From: Seminavis robusta
Taxonomy: Eukaryota > Bacillariophyta > Bacillariophyceae > Naviculales > Naviculaceae
NCBI GenBank assembly: GCA_903772945.1
Contig: CAICTM010000203.1
Coordinates: 1-64,000 of the forward strand
Direction: 5' to 3'
DNA: 64,000 nucleotides
Shown here one piece after another: positions 1-11,174 of the stretch (its first letter is position 1; the number at the start of each line of letters is the position of its first letter). The notes under the pieces were generated by a model, which searched no databases, was not told the origin of the DNA, and was given only the letters and a program-made list of their open reading frames with translations. The position numbers and the translations under genes were made by a program.

Positions 1-1650
1 GTATTCATCCGAGTGAGGTTGTTGATGTAGGCGCGAGTTGTCATTTCGCTAGGCTTACGCATCTTGCGACGCATGAAGCGTTTCTGTTTTTCGAGAGCCT
101 TGTAAGGGCAGGCTGCTTCGATACCGCGTTGATTCCAAAGGTGATGTCAGCATCGCTTAGAGCGGGTTCCGCTGCACCGTCCCATGCGGCTTGGACACGA
201 GCTTGGAATTGGACTTCGGTTTCTCCAGAAGTCACATCGCATGGAGGAATTGCGTTCACAGCAATTTGTCATAGGACGTGATGACGCACTGCATGATGGC
301 CTGCACACCCAGCTTCGTAGGCACTCTTCCAGCTCTGCGAAGTTTGTCGTCGGCATTGGCAAGGTTGAGTCCAACGAAGACCTTCTCCATATTCGTAGCC
401 CACTTGATGGTCTGACGCGGAGTGTTGGAACCATTGATGATGGCTACCTTGAAGGTATATTTGGCACTGTTTGCATCTGCAGGAACGGTGCGAAGTTTGT
501 AGGTGGTTGCACGAGAATCGTCGATCTCGGCGTCTTCGGCGTTGTCCACGAGAGGAAGAATGGGTTTGTCACGCAACTGTTTCTCGAAGTTGGTGAACGC
601 ATGCTTTCCTTGAGCAATCTTCATGGTGAAGGAATAGGTTGAGGGTAGCTGAAAGCTATTGATTTTGTTAACAAAATGCACTACGCTAAAAGCTAGTGTA
701 AAGATCTTTTGAGTATTTTGAGTTTGAGAGAATGAAAGTTATGAGAGAGATTAGAAAGCTACGAAAACTAATCCATGAGAGAGATCATCATCAAGAGATC
801 GTAGATCTGGCTTCCCGCGGGAGACTATAAAGTGTGATAGAGTAGGTTGCGGTAGTAATCCTACGTGTCTCCACGATTACCGTAGAGTTACATCAATCCG
901 TGACAGTGGCAACAGTACCAAACACACTCAGGTTCCGCTTTACTGGCTACACTCCATTACCGGTACCTTGCATTGGATCCTTATGACGAATACATGCACA
1001 ACCAAACATTGTCAATCCAGCTGCACTACGCTAAAAGCTAGTGTAAAGATCTTTTGAGTGTTTTGAGTTTGAGAGAATGAAAGTTATGAGAGAGATTAGA
1101 AAGCTACGAAAACTAATCCATGAGAGAGATCGTTGTGAAGCTCATTGAAGTTGGTCTCCCGTGGGAGGCCTCGAAGTGTGATATCGTAGGTTATGGCAAT
1201 AACTCTACGTACTCCACGGTCCATTTCCGGAACACGTGGAAACTTCAGCTAGTAGCTGTCTAGTAGTGTGGAAGCTTTCCACGCCGGCTAAATATCTAGA
1301 GCGATGTTTCATCGACAACCTAGTATGACTAGCAGTCATGAGAACCCTGTCTCAATGACTATTCGCGAAGGACTACGTCATGAGTCGAACTCAAACCCTA
1401 TCTAGGATCGAGTCGCGAATAAGGCTAAGAGCCGTGTATTGCACAGCCATCGCAGCTAGCTACCGTATAGTTACATCGGCAACAGTACCGAACACACTCA
1501 GCTTCGGCTTTGCCCGCTACGCTCCATTACCTCACCATTACAATGAGTACAGGAATAGTATCAAGCCAGGCGCTACGAGCACTGTTCCCGCAGGAAAATG
1601 GATATCGACACAGAAATCACCACCAAACCACTAGGAAATAACAAGGAGGG
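1..1650 (-). mobile_element. Ty1/copia-type LTR retrotransposon fossil, left edge of window
   Basis: On the minus strand, roughly positions 40-680 encode a gag-like polypeptide of the kind found in diatom copia elements, with a WATNMEKVF-type helical segment. No pol domain is visible, because the element runs off the left edge. The DNA upstream of gag, about 680-1650, holds LTR-like repeated blocks. It looks broken, with a few breaks, and is best read as an old fragment, possibly with one copy inserted next to another. The copia assignment rests on resemblance to diatom gag sequences and is an inference. Confidence 0.5.
677..1131. repeat. Pair of near-identical 110-bp direct repeats (LTR-like)
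   Basis: Positions 677-786 and 1022-1131 are almost the same sequence, with about one mismatch seen by eye. Each begins TGCACTACGCTAAAAGC and ends near ATGAGAGAGAT. A second related pair, 911-957 and 1487-1533, shares a GTACC(A/G)AACACACTCAG core. The blocks lie just upstream of the gag-like region, which fits LTR or leader fragments of the copia-type fossil. Confidence 0.65.
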
Positions 1651-2000
1651 ATGAATCCAGTCCGAGGATCCACTCTCCACTGTGCTTGTGTGTTCGTGTA
1701 GCCTCCTTCGCTTGACGGCTGTTGCCATTCAATGACTCGACGACGATCCGTTCAGGCTGTTGGTAGGGCTGGAGTTAACAGTTTCCTCCGTACACATACC
1801 TTCGTAGTGGTAGCCTCTTCTTCCTCATGTTATTCGGAGCGATCAATCGTTCGTTGGACCGCGACAATGGTAATTCATCGGCTGTCAGTAGTACAGCAGA
1901 GAAAACAACAAATAGATATGAGTTTTGTTTTCTGTGCTCAACTACAGACGACCGGAGACTTACCATTGTTTTTCAAATTGCACCAACTTGGCCGTCATGG

Positions 2001-2365
2001 GCCGAGAACTGACTGCCTTCCCGCAGTCCATAGGATTCAATGAGGGATGGCTTTCTGTTCTGCACCGGGGAAGGACGGCTTGAGTGAGGCTTGATAATAG
2101 AGATAATAGAGGGGCGAACGATCGACTCGAATAAATAAAACAACTCACCTGTTGACGGCCGAGATCTGACTGCCTTCCCGCAGTCCATAGAAATTCAATG
2201 AGGGATGGCTTTCAAATCTGCACCTTCAATAACACTCTTGATTCGTACCGTACCAGCCGTTCGATCGATCCAACACCACCACTCTTGTCAGCCAAGCTTG
2301 GATTTCTCTCCTGTTTGCCATAGGAATGCAATGAGGGAGAGAAGTCAGTGCTGCACCTTCAACAA
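2001..2365. repeat. Three diverged repeat copies, period about 156 bp
   Basis: A motif containing GACTGCCTTCCCGCAGTCC followed by a CAATGAGGGATGGCTTTC-type segment and CTGCACC occurs at about 2001-2067 and again at 2158-2228. A weaker third copy lies at about 2310-2364, where CCATAGGAATGCAATGAGGGA and CTGCACCTTCAAC are kept. The even spacing points to old tandem duplication. No coding function is seen. Confidence 0.6.
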
Positions 2366-2800
2366 TTCGTTCCTCGATTCTTTCGTAAATCCTTAACCTT
2401 AGTAACTTCAACGGTTCCTTTATCCACGAATCGATCTAAATATTTCGAAAGAGAACCTGTTACTTAACGATACACATGACCGTTGATTCTGCAACTGAAG
2501 TGCAGGTACTCTAATTTACACAGTAAACGCCGGCAAATCGATTTCAGAGTGCAACTGAGGGGGTAACCAAAAGGTGCGTCGTCTCAGGAGACGTAATTCG
2601 GTGCATAAGGCAAACTCAGCTAACCCTAACCCTACAAAAAGGACCAAAAAAGAGGGACGACCACAACAAAATTCTAACCCAGCCAACTCCGTGGTTGGCG
2701 ATTCTTCCGGACATCACACTCATCACAGGCGAGTGGAGCGAGTGACACAAAAACCAGAACAACCTGTCCAACACTGTTGTAATCAGTTCAACACAACATC
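2366..2800. other. Intergenic, no gene recognised
   Basis: The only structure noted is a short telomere-like CTAACCCTAACCC pair near 2620. Open frames here carry no recognisable motif. The stretch directly precedes the DUF1269-like gene and presumably holds its promoter. Confidence 0.5.
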
Positions 2801-3505
2801 ATGTACAAGCGCATACCGTTGCAAATTGCCTTTGTGGCCTTCCCCAACCCTGACACTGCAGCGTTTACAGCTGGAGATTTAGCCCTGACACTGTTGGAAC
2901 GAGACATTTCCTGTTCCAACATTCTCATCATCACCAAGAACACAAACTGCCAAGTGGAAATTTCGGAATTTGGAAAAAATGGTCCACTCAAGGGTTTGAT
3001 TGCCGGAAGCTACGGAGGCACCATTGTGGGGGCTTCTATTGGCGGCATTGCACTGTCGCTTCTGGGACCCTTTGGTATTGCCATTGGGGGTGGCTTGGGG
3101 GCGCTTGCCGGTGCCACGGTGGGGGCTGTGGGCGGCACCATTGGTGGTACGGCCAAGGCACTCATGGCCAGGAGTGTGGACAAGAAACGGATTCAATCCT
3201 TTGCTTCCTGTCTGGAACCAGAATCGTCGGCGCTTGTGGCAATCTTTGGAGAAGTTGTGATTAAGCATTCAGAATTGCACGAGAAGGACTTTTCGGTGGA
3301 CCTCAAGGGTGGCATTGATGAGGTTGCTAGTGTGGCAGCAGAGACAATCCGCTCTTCCTTGAAGAAAAAGCAGGTTGTTGGATTGGGTCTTGCCGTGGAA
3401 GGCGAAGCTGCCTTGATGACTCCCGCTACGGTCAGTGACAAGAACATTGATATTGGGGCTTTCATGCTCACACCACACGGAGCTTGGTTGCTAGAACAGG
3501 ACTGA
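2801..3505 (+). CDS. DUF1269-like glycine-zipper membrane-associated protein
   Basis: This is a single-exon frame of 234 residues. The first ~60 residues form a small alpha/beta-like region. Residues ~65-122 are a glycine-rich hydrophobic stretch with many GxxxG spacings (GGTIVGASIGG, GGGLGALAGATVGAVGG), typical of DUF1269 and related glycine-zipper proteins. A charged C-terminal part of about 110 residues follows, containing two K/E-rich helices. No signal peptide is seen. DUF1269 proteins are mostly bacterial and of unknown biochemical role; the zipper suggests membrane insertion or helix packing. The neighbours give no functional hint. The start is the first ATG of the frame and is not otherwise supported. 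Confidence 0.7.
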   Translation: MYKRIPLQIAFVAFPNPDTAAFTAGDLALTLLERDISCSNILIITKNTNCQVEISEFGKNGPLKGLIAGSYGGTIVGASIGGIALSLLGPFGIAIGGGLGALAGATVGAVGGTIGGTAKALMARSVDKKRIQSFASCLEPESSALVAIFGEVVIKHSELHEKDFSVDLKGGIDEVASVAAETIRSSLKKKQVVGLGLAVEGEAALMTPATVSDKNIDIGAFMLTPHGAWLLEQD

Positions 3506-4501
3506 ACAATCAATCTGCAAAACAACTTTCCTATTCTCAACACTCGGATAGGGTCTTCGAAAGGTGATCCCCTACTCACTACAACGAGGAAGATTTCCTA
3601 TTGCAGCCATCAGATTCTGAACTTGCGCCAGTCTTGTAGGAGTCGGTTGACCACGACCTGGCCCAGTTTTGTAAGCCGAGTAAGGAGCGACATCGTGTCC
3701 AGGAGGCTACTCCTAGCCTCCCCTGAGGCCTGCGCCGAGTGATCGCCAGTTGAAAGGAATGGCTCTCTGCTCAATGATGGAACGATACCGGTATCTTGGA
3801 CAGTGGCGTGGTTTCATGATACTAGTAGGAATGACAGTAACGTACAATGTTTTCGGGTTTGGGGAGGTTCATGCTTGTAAAATGGAACGAGCCAAATAGC
3901 TGAAAAAGGTACGAGCTATCAACTAGAACTTTAAAACGTACCTATGGTATCGATTGATTGAGCCTCTGGGTTCGCTGTTTTATTGTTCCAGCATCCTTCT
4001 CATTGGAGAGTGCTTCAACCCGAGCAAGGTGCGTTTCCTCCATGGAAGCCACCCGGAACCTTTGGTGTACTGGATCTGTTACATGCATTTGCTACACCCT
4101 ACTAGAAGGCTACTGGCTCTGCCCTGATTTGTACGCTGCCACTTCTACTCTCAAAGAATGTCATCGGAATCGGAACAAGCATAAAGTACGGTACTTGAAG
4201 TCGAGTGGATGATGCATCGTCGTTTGGCTGCTAGATAGAGCAGGACAGGGAGTGAGAAACTGATAGAAATTCTAGGTGAGAACTAAATTAGAAAGGAGAG
4301 TCAGTCAAGTCGCGTCATATCGTAATTCTATCGTTTATGGTGTTGGGGAATTGTTACAAGCACATACATCCCATGTGATCAAAGGCCTCCTTCGTTGAGC
4401 AGCAAACATAGCTACCAGTACAGTATATATTTTCTTCATTTTCAATGGACTCCGAGGTGTAATCGGAAGCATCTCTCATCCCAAAGATGCTGTTCTGCTG
4501 C
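3506..4501. other. Intergenic, no gene recognised
   Basis: About 1 kb between the DUF1269-like gene and the 3' end of the unknown two-exon gene. An 84-codon frame at 3958-4212 has no motif or composition that supports coding. I see no repeat or RNA structure here. Confidence 0.5.
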
Positions 4502-6428
4502 TCACTTGGAGGCAGCATAGCCATCGGGTGGTCCAGCCGACTGAACATGCTTCACGTCCCATTCAGACTTGCCCAAGCCAAACCGCGATGCAAAGATACC
4601 ACTACCGTCCATTTCGCAGATAGGCTTCTTCCAAAAGTTGAAGCAATACTTCTTGACCTCTGCCGCCGTGGTGGTGACACAAACGATAAAGTTCTGGTTA
4701 TCTTGGCGATCGCCTTGCATCACAGCTTTTGCTTGAGTCAGCGTCAATCCAAAGGCACTCTTGCGCTGGTTCTCATCATACGTGACAATACGCGGCATTG
4801 CGATGGCTTTGCTACGGCTGCATTTGGTGGGAGCAATGACAGTCGGCTGAATCGCATATCGCTCCCCACTTGCAGTCACAAAGGTCAAGGCACTACTGGA
4901 AGTGACAATCGTGCGAGCCAGATCTGAGTCGTAGAGAAAGGCGTCATTGCGGCCACAGTTGAGGGCTTGAAAGACTTGCACAATCTTGATGGACTTGTCA
5001 AGGACAGCGTCAGTTCCTGCCTTCGCAGCAGTTTTGCACACATCGGGCGGAGCAATCCAGCAAGGCTTGTATCCAGGAGTCTCTAGCACGAAGTAGCAGC
5101 CCTGAACAGAGAGAGTGTGTGAGAATTTATTGACGAACAAGGATCAGGTCACTAAATACCCAAAACGAGAGCTTCATGGGAGCATCCAAATGACTTGCCT
5201 TTGTGTAGCTTCCCTTTTGAGAGTGATACTGAAAGTTTGGGTTGACTCCAGCAAGGTACGCGACTAGCTGATGCACCTTCTTCATATCCGAGGCTCCCGA
5301 CAAGACGACATGTTCCACTTTCTTCGTGTTGGAGAGATTTGTGATTTTCAGCTGACATAGTGTCTTGACACGATCATTGAGTTTGGATTGAAGACCATCA
5401 AAGTAAGTCGTCAGAGTAGCCGTTCCAGTGGACTGAGAAGCAGCAGCGGGAGCGGCAGCCGCAAACGTCTTGGCCTTCTTCGTGGGCGCTGGATTGGTGT
5501 CGGCAAGTCCTGCTGCCATAGTCAATGGGCGTCCCAGCCCTTTGCCATTCTTGGCGGTTTCGAAGTTCATTTTCTTGAAATTTTCGTAGTCCAACGAGTC
5601 GGCAGTGTCCATCCAGTCAATGGCCAAGTTCCGGAGATAGTGCAAAAGAGCTTTGCGAGAGTAGGGGTCGGTCCATCCCAACTCGGCGTCGGTGAACCAG
5701 AGTAATTTCTTGACAACCTCGACGCATTTCTTGGCATACTTTACTACTTCTTCGGGTTCCTCGGTATCATGACGCCAGTGATCGACGCTGTGGCAGGCCA
5801 TGACAGCGGCCACAGTTTTGACGAGAGCCTCCTTGGCGGCTCCAGCTTTGGAGGCTGCCTTGACCGCCTTCTCCGCCTTGTTCACTTCCTTCGACGCCAA
5901 TGCAAAGTGATTCTTGATGACTGGGTACATGCAAAAGCTAGAGTAAGTGTTGAGAGAGATCATGCCGCTGCCGCGTGGACCGTTGCGCGGATCTGCGTAG
6001 TAGAGGTCATCTCTCAGGGTGTCTTCCAGCTCAAAGCAAGATCGAGGCAAAATCATGGCAAAGATACTCTCATCCACTTCTTTTTGTGTCAACATGCCGA
6101 GGCCTTTCTTGACCTCGCTCTCTTCCAGTTCCTCCAATTCCGTGTCACAGTCGTCGCCCATGCGCTCCGCGATACTGTACCGCTTCCAGAGCGAGTCGAT
6201 GTCGTATGTGTGCTGTAGCATGGGGAGGTCCTTGTCACTTCCTTTGGCTTGCCGATGCGCTGCACGAGCAGCGTCTAGGGAAGCCTTCATCTCTTGGATA
6301 CGACGGTCGTAGGGTGAGAGGTTCTCTGAGGCATCCTTTGCCGTCTGCTTCTTGCCCGCTGGCATCTTCTTGTCGGCAGCCACATCGGCCACATTGGCCT
6401 GGTTCTCCTTGTCAACAACAGTCGCCAT
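4502..6428 (-). CDS. Two-exon protein of unknown function, 622 aa
   Basis: Exons run 6428-5160 and 5101-4502. The 58-bp intron (5159-5102) has GT and a pyrimidine-rich CTCTCTGTTCAG end, and it joins in phase 0 to read KLSFW-GCYFVLETPGY. The start chosen is the ATG at 6428 (MATVVDKENQ). The frame is open 39 codons further up, but that part looks like 5' untranslated sequence. The N-terminus is K/A/D-rich and charged. Residues ~50-330 are helical, and an Ala-rich linker sits near residue 355. A more globular C-terminal half (~370-622) contains several Cys and aromatic residues. No signal peptide or membrane segment is seen, so a soluble cytosolic or nuclear protein is likely. I do not recognise the family. 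An E2F-like site lies ~150 bp upstream. Confidence 0.75.
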
Positions 6429-6578
6429 CTTTCTTTGGACAGTGAGGTGAAGCAATCCAAAATACAAATTAATGACAAGCCACAGCAACACAGTAATGCA
6501 GTGAAATGAAGAGAAACAAACCTTTCGAGCTCTCACACGGAACAAAAAGCACGAAAAAGTGGCAATCTGCCACCGAAA

Positions 6579-6587
6579 GGCGCGAAA
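6579..6587 (-). promoter_or_regulatory. E2F/DP-like site upstream of the 622-aa gene
   Basis: Read on the gene strand the sequence is TTTCGCGCC, a full match to the E2F consensus TTTSSCGC, about 150 bp before the ATG at 6428. The flanks extend it to a partly palindromic GGCGCGAAAATCGCC. E2F/DP sites drive S-phase transcription in animals and plants. Whether this one works here is an inference from sequence alone. Confidence 0.4.
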
Positions 6588-7476
6588 ATCGCCTGCCCCT
6601 CTCGTTTTGAATTTTAAACAATGTTTCTTTTAAAAAAGCCGAGGTGCGCTGACGCCAATCCAGATTGGCGTGAAGTTCTGAACCAGGACGCACACATGCT
6701 GCGCAACGACGAGGACGAGGCGAGGACAACCCGGAGGGTGGGGATGGCACCGGTAGCCTACTTGTCTAGCTAGCTAGAGCTGACAACACCATTTGAACAC
6801 TGAAACCTGAGCATGAATCATCTTCTACGCAGCTGTGGGTACCAACTTGGCCAATGAACCAACTTGGCCAACGAATTTCGCGCAAGCATGTTCACCCGTG
6901 CAACTTCCACAACCAAATTCCAGGGCAAGGACCTGGGACCAACATCGCACTGTAGCAGGCTCTTGTCCCACGGAATCTGTTGTAATAAGCACTGATGGGT
7001 TCGTTGCATTTCTGTGTAGCTTGGTTGAATTCAGCAGTCAAGCCATAGCAAGCTTGGGCTCCTCGGCAGCTCTGAGCTGAAAAAAGTAGGATGATTCATC
7101 TGCCCTCGACTGCCCTTTCACCCTTACAGGCTCCTGCGCATACCGGTACCATCACTCCATATCATCCGGCCAAGAGCAAGCATTCTTACCATCCCAAGTC
7201 AGACAGCATCGTCCGTCGGTTATATCAGAGTACGCTTCACAGCTTGCAGTCACCAGGGCGGCAGTGCCAATCAAGCAACTATGCTTGGTCTATGGCTATC
7301 AAGTAAGTGGTGTCTAACTCATAATGGGCAGTGCATGGTTGCCTAGCTAGCTAGCTATTAATACTAGGTAAGAGTGCGTTAAGATGTAAAACGTAATGCT
7401 ATTTCATGTAATTACTGTGTATTGCTTGTTCCTTTCAACCAACCGATGATGAGGGCACTTCTTTCATTTCCGTTAG
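6588..7476. other. Intergenic, no gene recognised
   Basis: This lies between the start of the 622-aa gene and the 3' end of the CMD-like gene. It contains CTAG-rich palindromic runs near 6770 and 7345. Frames of 60-80 codons here show no motif. Confidence 0.5.
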
Positions 7477-8721
7477 TTACCATCCGGACCCTGCGGACAA
7501 GTCCAACGGTGATCGCAGACCTTGACTCTTCTTGAAGGTCAATCGCAGAGACCACCAGATGGCCAGTGCCTTGGAAGTGGGTCCCCCCAAAGCCTTGTTC
7601 AATGTCTTCCAGTGAATACTGTTAAATACGCTCTGGGGTGTGTAGCTGACCAACAAGAGGACATTGGCAATGGCTCGACTGGTTTCTCCCTCCAGTTCAC
7701 CCACGACATGTCGCATCTCCACAGTAGCCCAGTGAGCTATTTGGTGTGTTCGCATGCGAGGAGGAGGACAGTTTTCGGGGTCGTCCAGAACGGCAAGGAT
7801 CTCTGGAGTCATGATTCCTTCATTGACGAGCTGTTGCTCATAGATCACACTCCACACATAGAGTCGGGACAGGGCGTTGGCTCGTTCTTCACCCGCAAGC
7901 TCGGCGCCCTTGAGATGCTCGGGCAAGAACTCGAGGCAGCTGGATCCCTCGGGGAAAAGAGAGGATGTGATACCGGGCTTGCGCTTGGCTTTCATGCCTC
8001 CCGACAGGACAGGAGCCATCATCTTGTTAACAACAGACATGACACTTCGGCTTTCCATCTTTTTGGCAGCTCCTTCGGGGACGCTAAACATGGCGGCCGA
8101 CATTTGCTCACCCAGCACTGCCGAGATGATGCGGTTCATGTGAAAGTAGAGCACGACCACCATGGCCACTTCGGCCTTGCCAGCTGCTGTGAGGGGACCT
8201 TGGTCTTGTTCTTCTTCTAGCGTCTTGCTGGCGGGTGCCAGATTGGTGCTGCAAATCTCCATGACACTGTCGTATCCATTGAGGTCTTGATCGGGTTGAG
8301 CATTCATGGTATCTTCAATGAGCTTCTCGGCGTATGCCATGGCAGCCTTGAAGAGGGCTTCTTGACGGGCAATCTTTTCCTGATCCTTGGTCTTTTCGGC
8401 GCGCTTGGCAGCAGTTCCCATCATTCGATGCGCAGTGCAGCACATGGGACAATGATTCTTGGTGGAGACGAGGAGGGCGATTTCTTCCTTGACGGAACGA
8501 GGCAACTCGCCCTCGACGACCATGACCTCTGCCATGAGTGACCAGAGACGAGGAAAGACTTCTTCGTTGACGGAGTGCAGCGTAATGGGGTTGCTGTTGC
8601 CCTTGGCCATGATGGGGCCAAGAGGAAAGTACTTCTTGATGCTCTTGCGAGTCAATTTCTCGGCTTGAACGACGTTCATGGGTTCCAGAGGAGACGACAT
8701 GGGGGCAAATGCAGTGCTCAT
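7477..8721 (-). CDS. AhpD-like / carboxymuconolactone-decarboxylase-family protein
   Basis: Single exon, 414 residues from the ATG at 8721 (MSTAFAPMSS). A longer open frame to 8829 reads as a low-quality hydrophobic leader and was not used. Residues C91-P-M-C94-C-T-A-H98 form the CxxC-x3-H motif of the AhpD/CMD alkylhydroperoxidase superfamily, preceded by the usual EEIALLVSTKNH helix. In bacterial AhpD the two cysteines and the histidine reduce peroxides or partner disulfides. At ~414 residues the protein is about twice the length of single-domain AhpD. The C-terminal half is all-helical and may be a second degenerate copy or a eukaryote-specific extension. No targeting peptide is obvious. 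Confidence 0.75.
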   Translation of the reverse strand: MSTAFAPMSSPLEPMNVVQAEKLTRKSIKKYFPLGPIMAKGNSNPITLHSVNEEVFPRLWSLMAEVMVVEGELPRSVKEEIALLVSTKNHCPMCCTAHRMMGTAAKRAEKTKDQEKIARQEALFKAAMAYAEKLIEDTMNAQPDQDLNGYDSVMEICSTNLAPASKTLEEEQDQGPLTAAGKAEVAMVVVLYFHMNRIISAVLGEQMSAAMFSVPEGAAKKMESRSVMSVVNKMMAPVLSGGMKAKRKPGITSSLFPEGSSCLEFLPEHLKGAELAGEERANALSRLYVWSVIYEQQLVNEGIMTPEILAVLDDPENCPPPRMRTHQIAHWATVEMRHVVGELEGETSRAIANVLLLVSYTPQSVFNSIHWKTLNKALGGPTSKALAIWWSLRLTFKKSQGLRSPLDLSAGSGW

Positions 8722-11174
8722 CGTTGTGAGATTGATTGTGGAGAGAGGGAAGAGCAGAAAATGAGCCTCGTGTGGCGAGGAAGAAAAATTGTGAAAGAAA
8801 AACCGAAGCCACAAAAACGGAAGCCACAAAAACGGGAGCGTCCAGCCTCCCGGCCAAGTACAGCCGTACTAGCTAGTAGAAAGATCTTCACAGCTATCTT
8901 CGTCCATTCGGCAATTGAGGCAGAGGCAACAGTTCCCAGGCTGTTCCCACAGTTCCCCGCACACGTTCCATTATCACGAGCGAATACCCCACGATCAACT
9001 TGCGGAAGGATCTTGTGTGGAAGTACTGTTTACAGAGTGTCTCTTACGACGATGCCTGTCTCTAAGAACTTAATTGAAGCAATGTGCAGTCTTTCTACTT
9101 CCTCTGCTCCCTTGTGTCGTTGTTGCTATGTTGCTATGACCTTGCTGTATGTCCAGATGTTTAGATGTTTTACCGATAGTGTAGAGCTGATGTAGCCATA
9201 AAGCCTACCAGGTATAATCTACAGTATAATGTCCAGCTTAGAATTAACTCTGAGATGCCTCTTGTAGCCGCAGTAATAACACCTGAGGGGCACAGGGTTA
9301 CAATGGTCAAATGAGAGCTATGCATACGTGGTAAGAAGACTTCACATGCAGGATTGAGATACACCGTCCGTTCAATGGGTATCGTTGTCTTTGGTCTGCT
9401 TCCAGCGTTTGGCTCGGACGGTACCGCTACAGCCTCGAAGATACAATATTATAGCAACTCTCAGGACGATTAAATTGCAATGTCAGCCTCGCTGCTCCCT
9501 GATGAGAATGCTGGAACTCTGTGTTCGAGCCTGTTAACTCCAACCCATGACCAAATATTCACGTTATGATCTTGTGGCGCAGCAACTCCTACTCTCCCTC
9601 CATACAACCTTCTCTAACTGTGATTGAATCACACTGATTCGGAATTCCAGGGGGATCTCGGACAATGATGGGAGTCACTGAGGAGTCGCATAGACACCTG
9701 GTAGGTTGGAAAAGTGTGTCGATATGTCGATATATATTATTATGTTATTGAGTCTATGCCAACAATTTGTTCATCGTGCCTCCAAGCAGGCAAATGAATT
9801 AGGGCAACAAGATGCTTTTTATCGACGGTGAACCTCTAATAGCCATCCTTTTGAAAAAGATTATAGGGCGAGGATCGGCCTCCTGAGCTGTTACAACCTT
9901 AGCATTCTAGCCAGTACGCGAAGGGGCGAAGGGTTCGCGGTTCACGGGATGATGTTGCTTGTAACTTTCCAAAAGGCTTCACCGGTAGGCGGTACCGTAG
10001 GAGAGCTAGTACTGGTGGTACCGGTACCTGGTACCAGTGAAAGCGCTTTAGTTTAGAGTTGATAGTGCGAGTGCCAATGAAAGCGCTTTTGATCACAACG
10101 AGGCTGCCTTTCGGCTTCGTCTTCTCCCGACTTCATTGGAAAGTACCAGGGACCAATTTTTGCAAAAGCCATAGCAAACACTCAGTGAGAGCCATGTAGC
10201 AGAGCTTTTAGATCCTAGCTACTCGACCACCCTGAGAGCAGAACATTGACTGCTTCCGCACCACGAGCATCTGCCTCTTGGCTACATCGTAGGAGGGGCA
10301 TTATTTATTTTTTGTTTGTTTGGCTGGGATATTTACCTGTACCGGCACCGGAAACTCGTAATCTAGATTTGTGCGTTTACGCGCAATGGTTCCTCTCGCT
10401 GGAGGCTCGCTCCGAGTCGTCAGGTTTGGTCAGTTTCCGGCCTCTTTTCTCTGCTGCAGATTTGGTTTGACATCCACGATGGGTGATGGAGCTCAAACTC
10501 TCAAACTGTCTACTACTTGCCAGGATAGAAGAAGCCAGTGGGTAAGTTGGAAACTGACGACATGATGGAACAGCCCTGCTTCCGCCTACTACGAGTACCG
10601 TCAAGTTTTTGGTCAGTTGCTGCCTTTTGGTAGGCTTTTCTGCTTTGCTTCTTCTGCCTGCCTTCTCTGTTTTGGATTCATTGCCAGAATGCAGCTCTGA
10701 ACTCTGAACAGCGGCTTTCTGGACATGGAGGAACAGCCCTCCAGTACTGGATCATCTGATCTTGGAATACCGCATTCAGACGTCAGTTTCCAAATGCGGC
10801 TGAGGGAGGGTTGGGCCTACTAGCTTCCGGGAGCTAAAAACGCCGTGTGGTTCATGGTTTGGTTGTCCGATCCGTAAGCCAGTGGGGATGCTGAAAACGA
10901 AGGAAAAGATACTTTTTATTTCGTCGGCGAGCTTCCAAAAGATATTGTCTCGAACAGAACCCCAAGAAGACAAGAAGACAAGGACGATGACAGCTGGGGA
11001 TTGTCACTCGCCTTGTCATTTCGTCTACTACTTTGTAACGCACTTTAAAGGTATCTGGGTACTAGCTAGTAGCACCGTAGCGTTCATCAGGTAGAGCTCA
11101 TGCATTTGCTCTGGTCAATGCTATCTAGCTAGCAAGGCCTCAGCAATAGCTATCAGATAAGACTACCGTATCAC
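8722..11174. other. Long intergenic stretch, no gene recognised
   Basis: About 2.45 kb. It holds GGTACC/TACCGGTACC palindromic clusters (near 9990-10035) and two TGAAAGCGCTTT copies about 40 bp apart (near 10035 and 10080). Frames of 60-75 codons lack motifs and overlap one another on both strands. The part next to 11175 presumably contains the ABC-transporter promoter. Confidence 0.5.

Noticed and set aside
184-642. 152-codon plus-strand frame
   Set aside because: It is the antisense shadow of the gag-like region on the minus strand and has no motif of its own.
1732-2043. 103-codon plus-strand frame in the 2-kb repeat area
   Set aside because: It overlaps several other frames on both strands and runs into the tandem repeat; there is no motif.
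2615-2632. CTAACCCTAACCC as a telomere or subtelomere mark
   Set aside because: Only two units, inside ordinary sequence with genes on both sides; chance or a very short interstitial motif.
3958-4212. 84-codon frame as a gene
   Set aside because: Low-quality composition, no start context, no motif, isolated in an intergenic gap.
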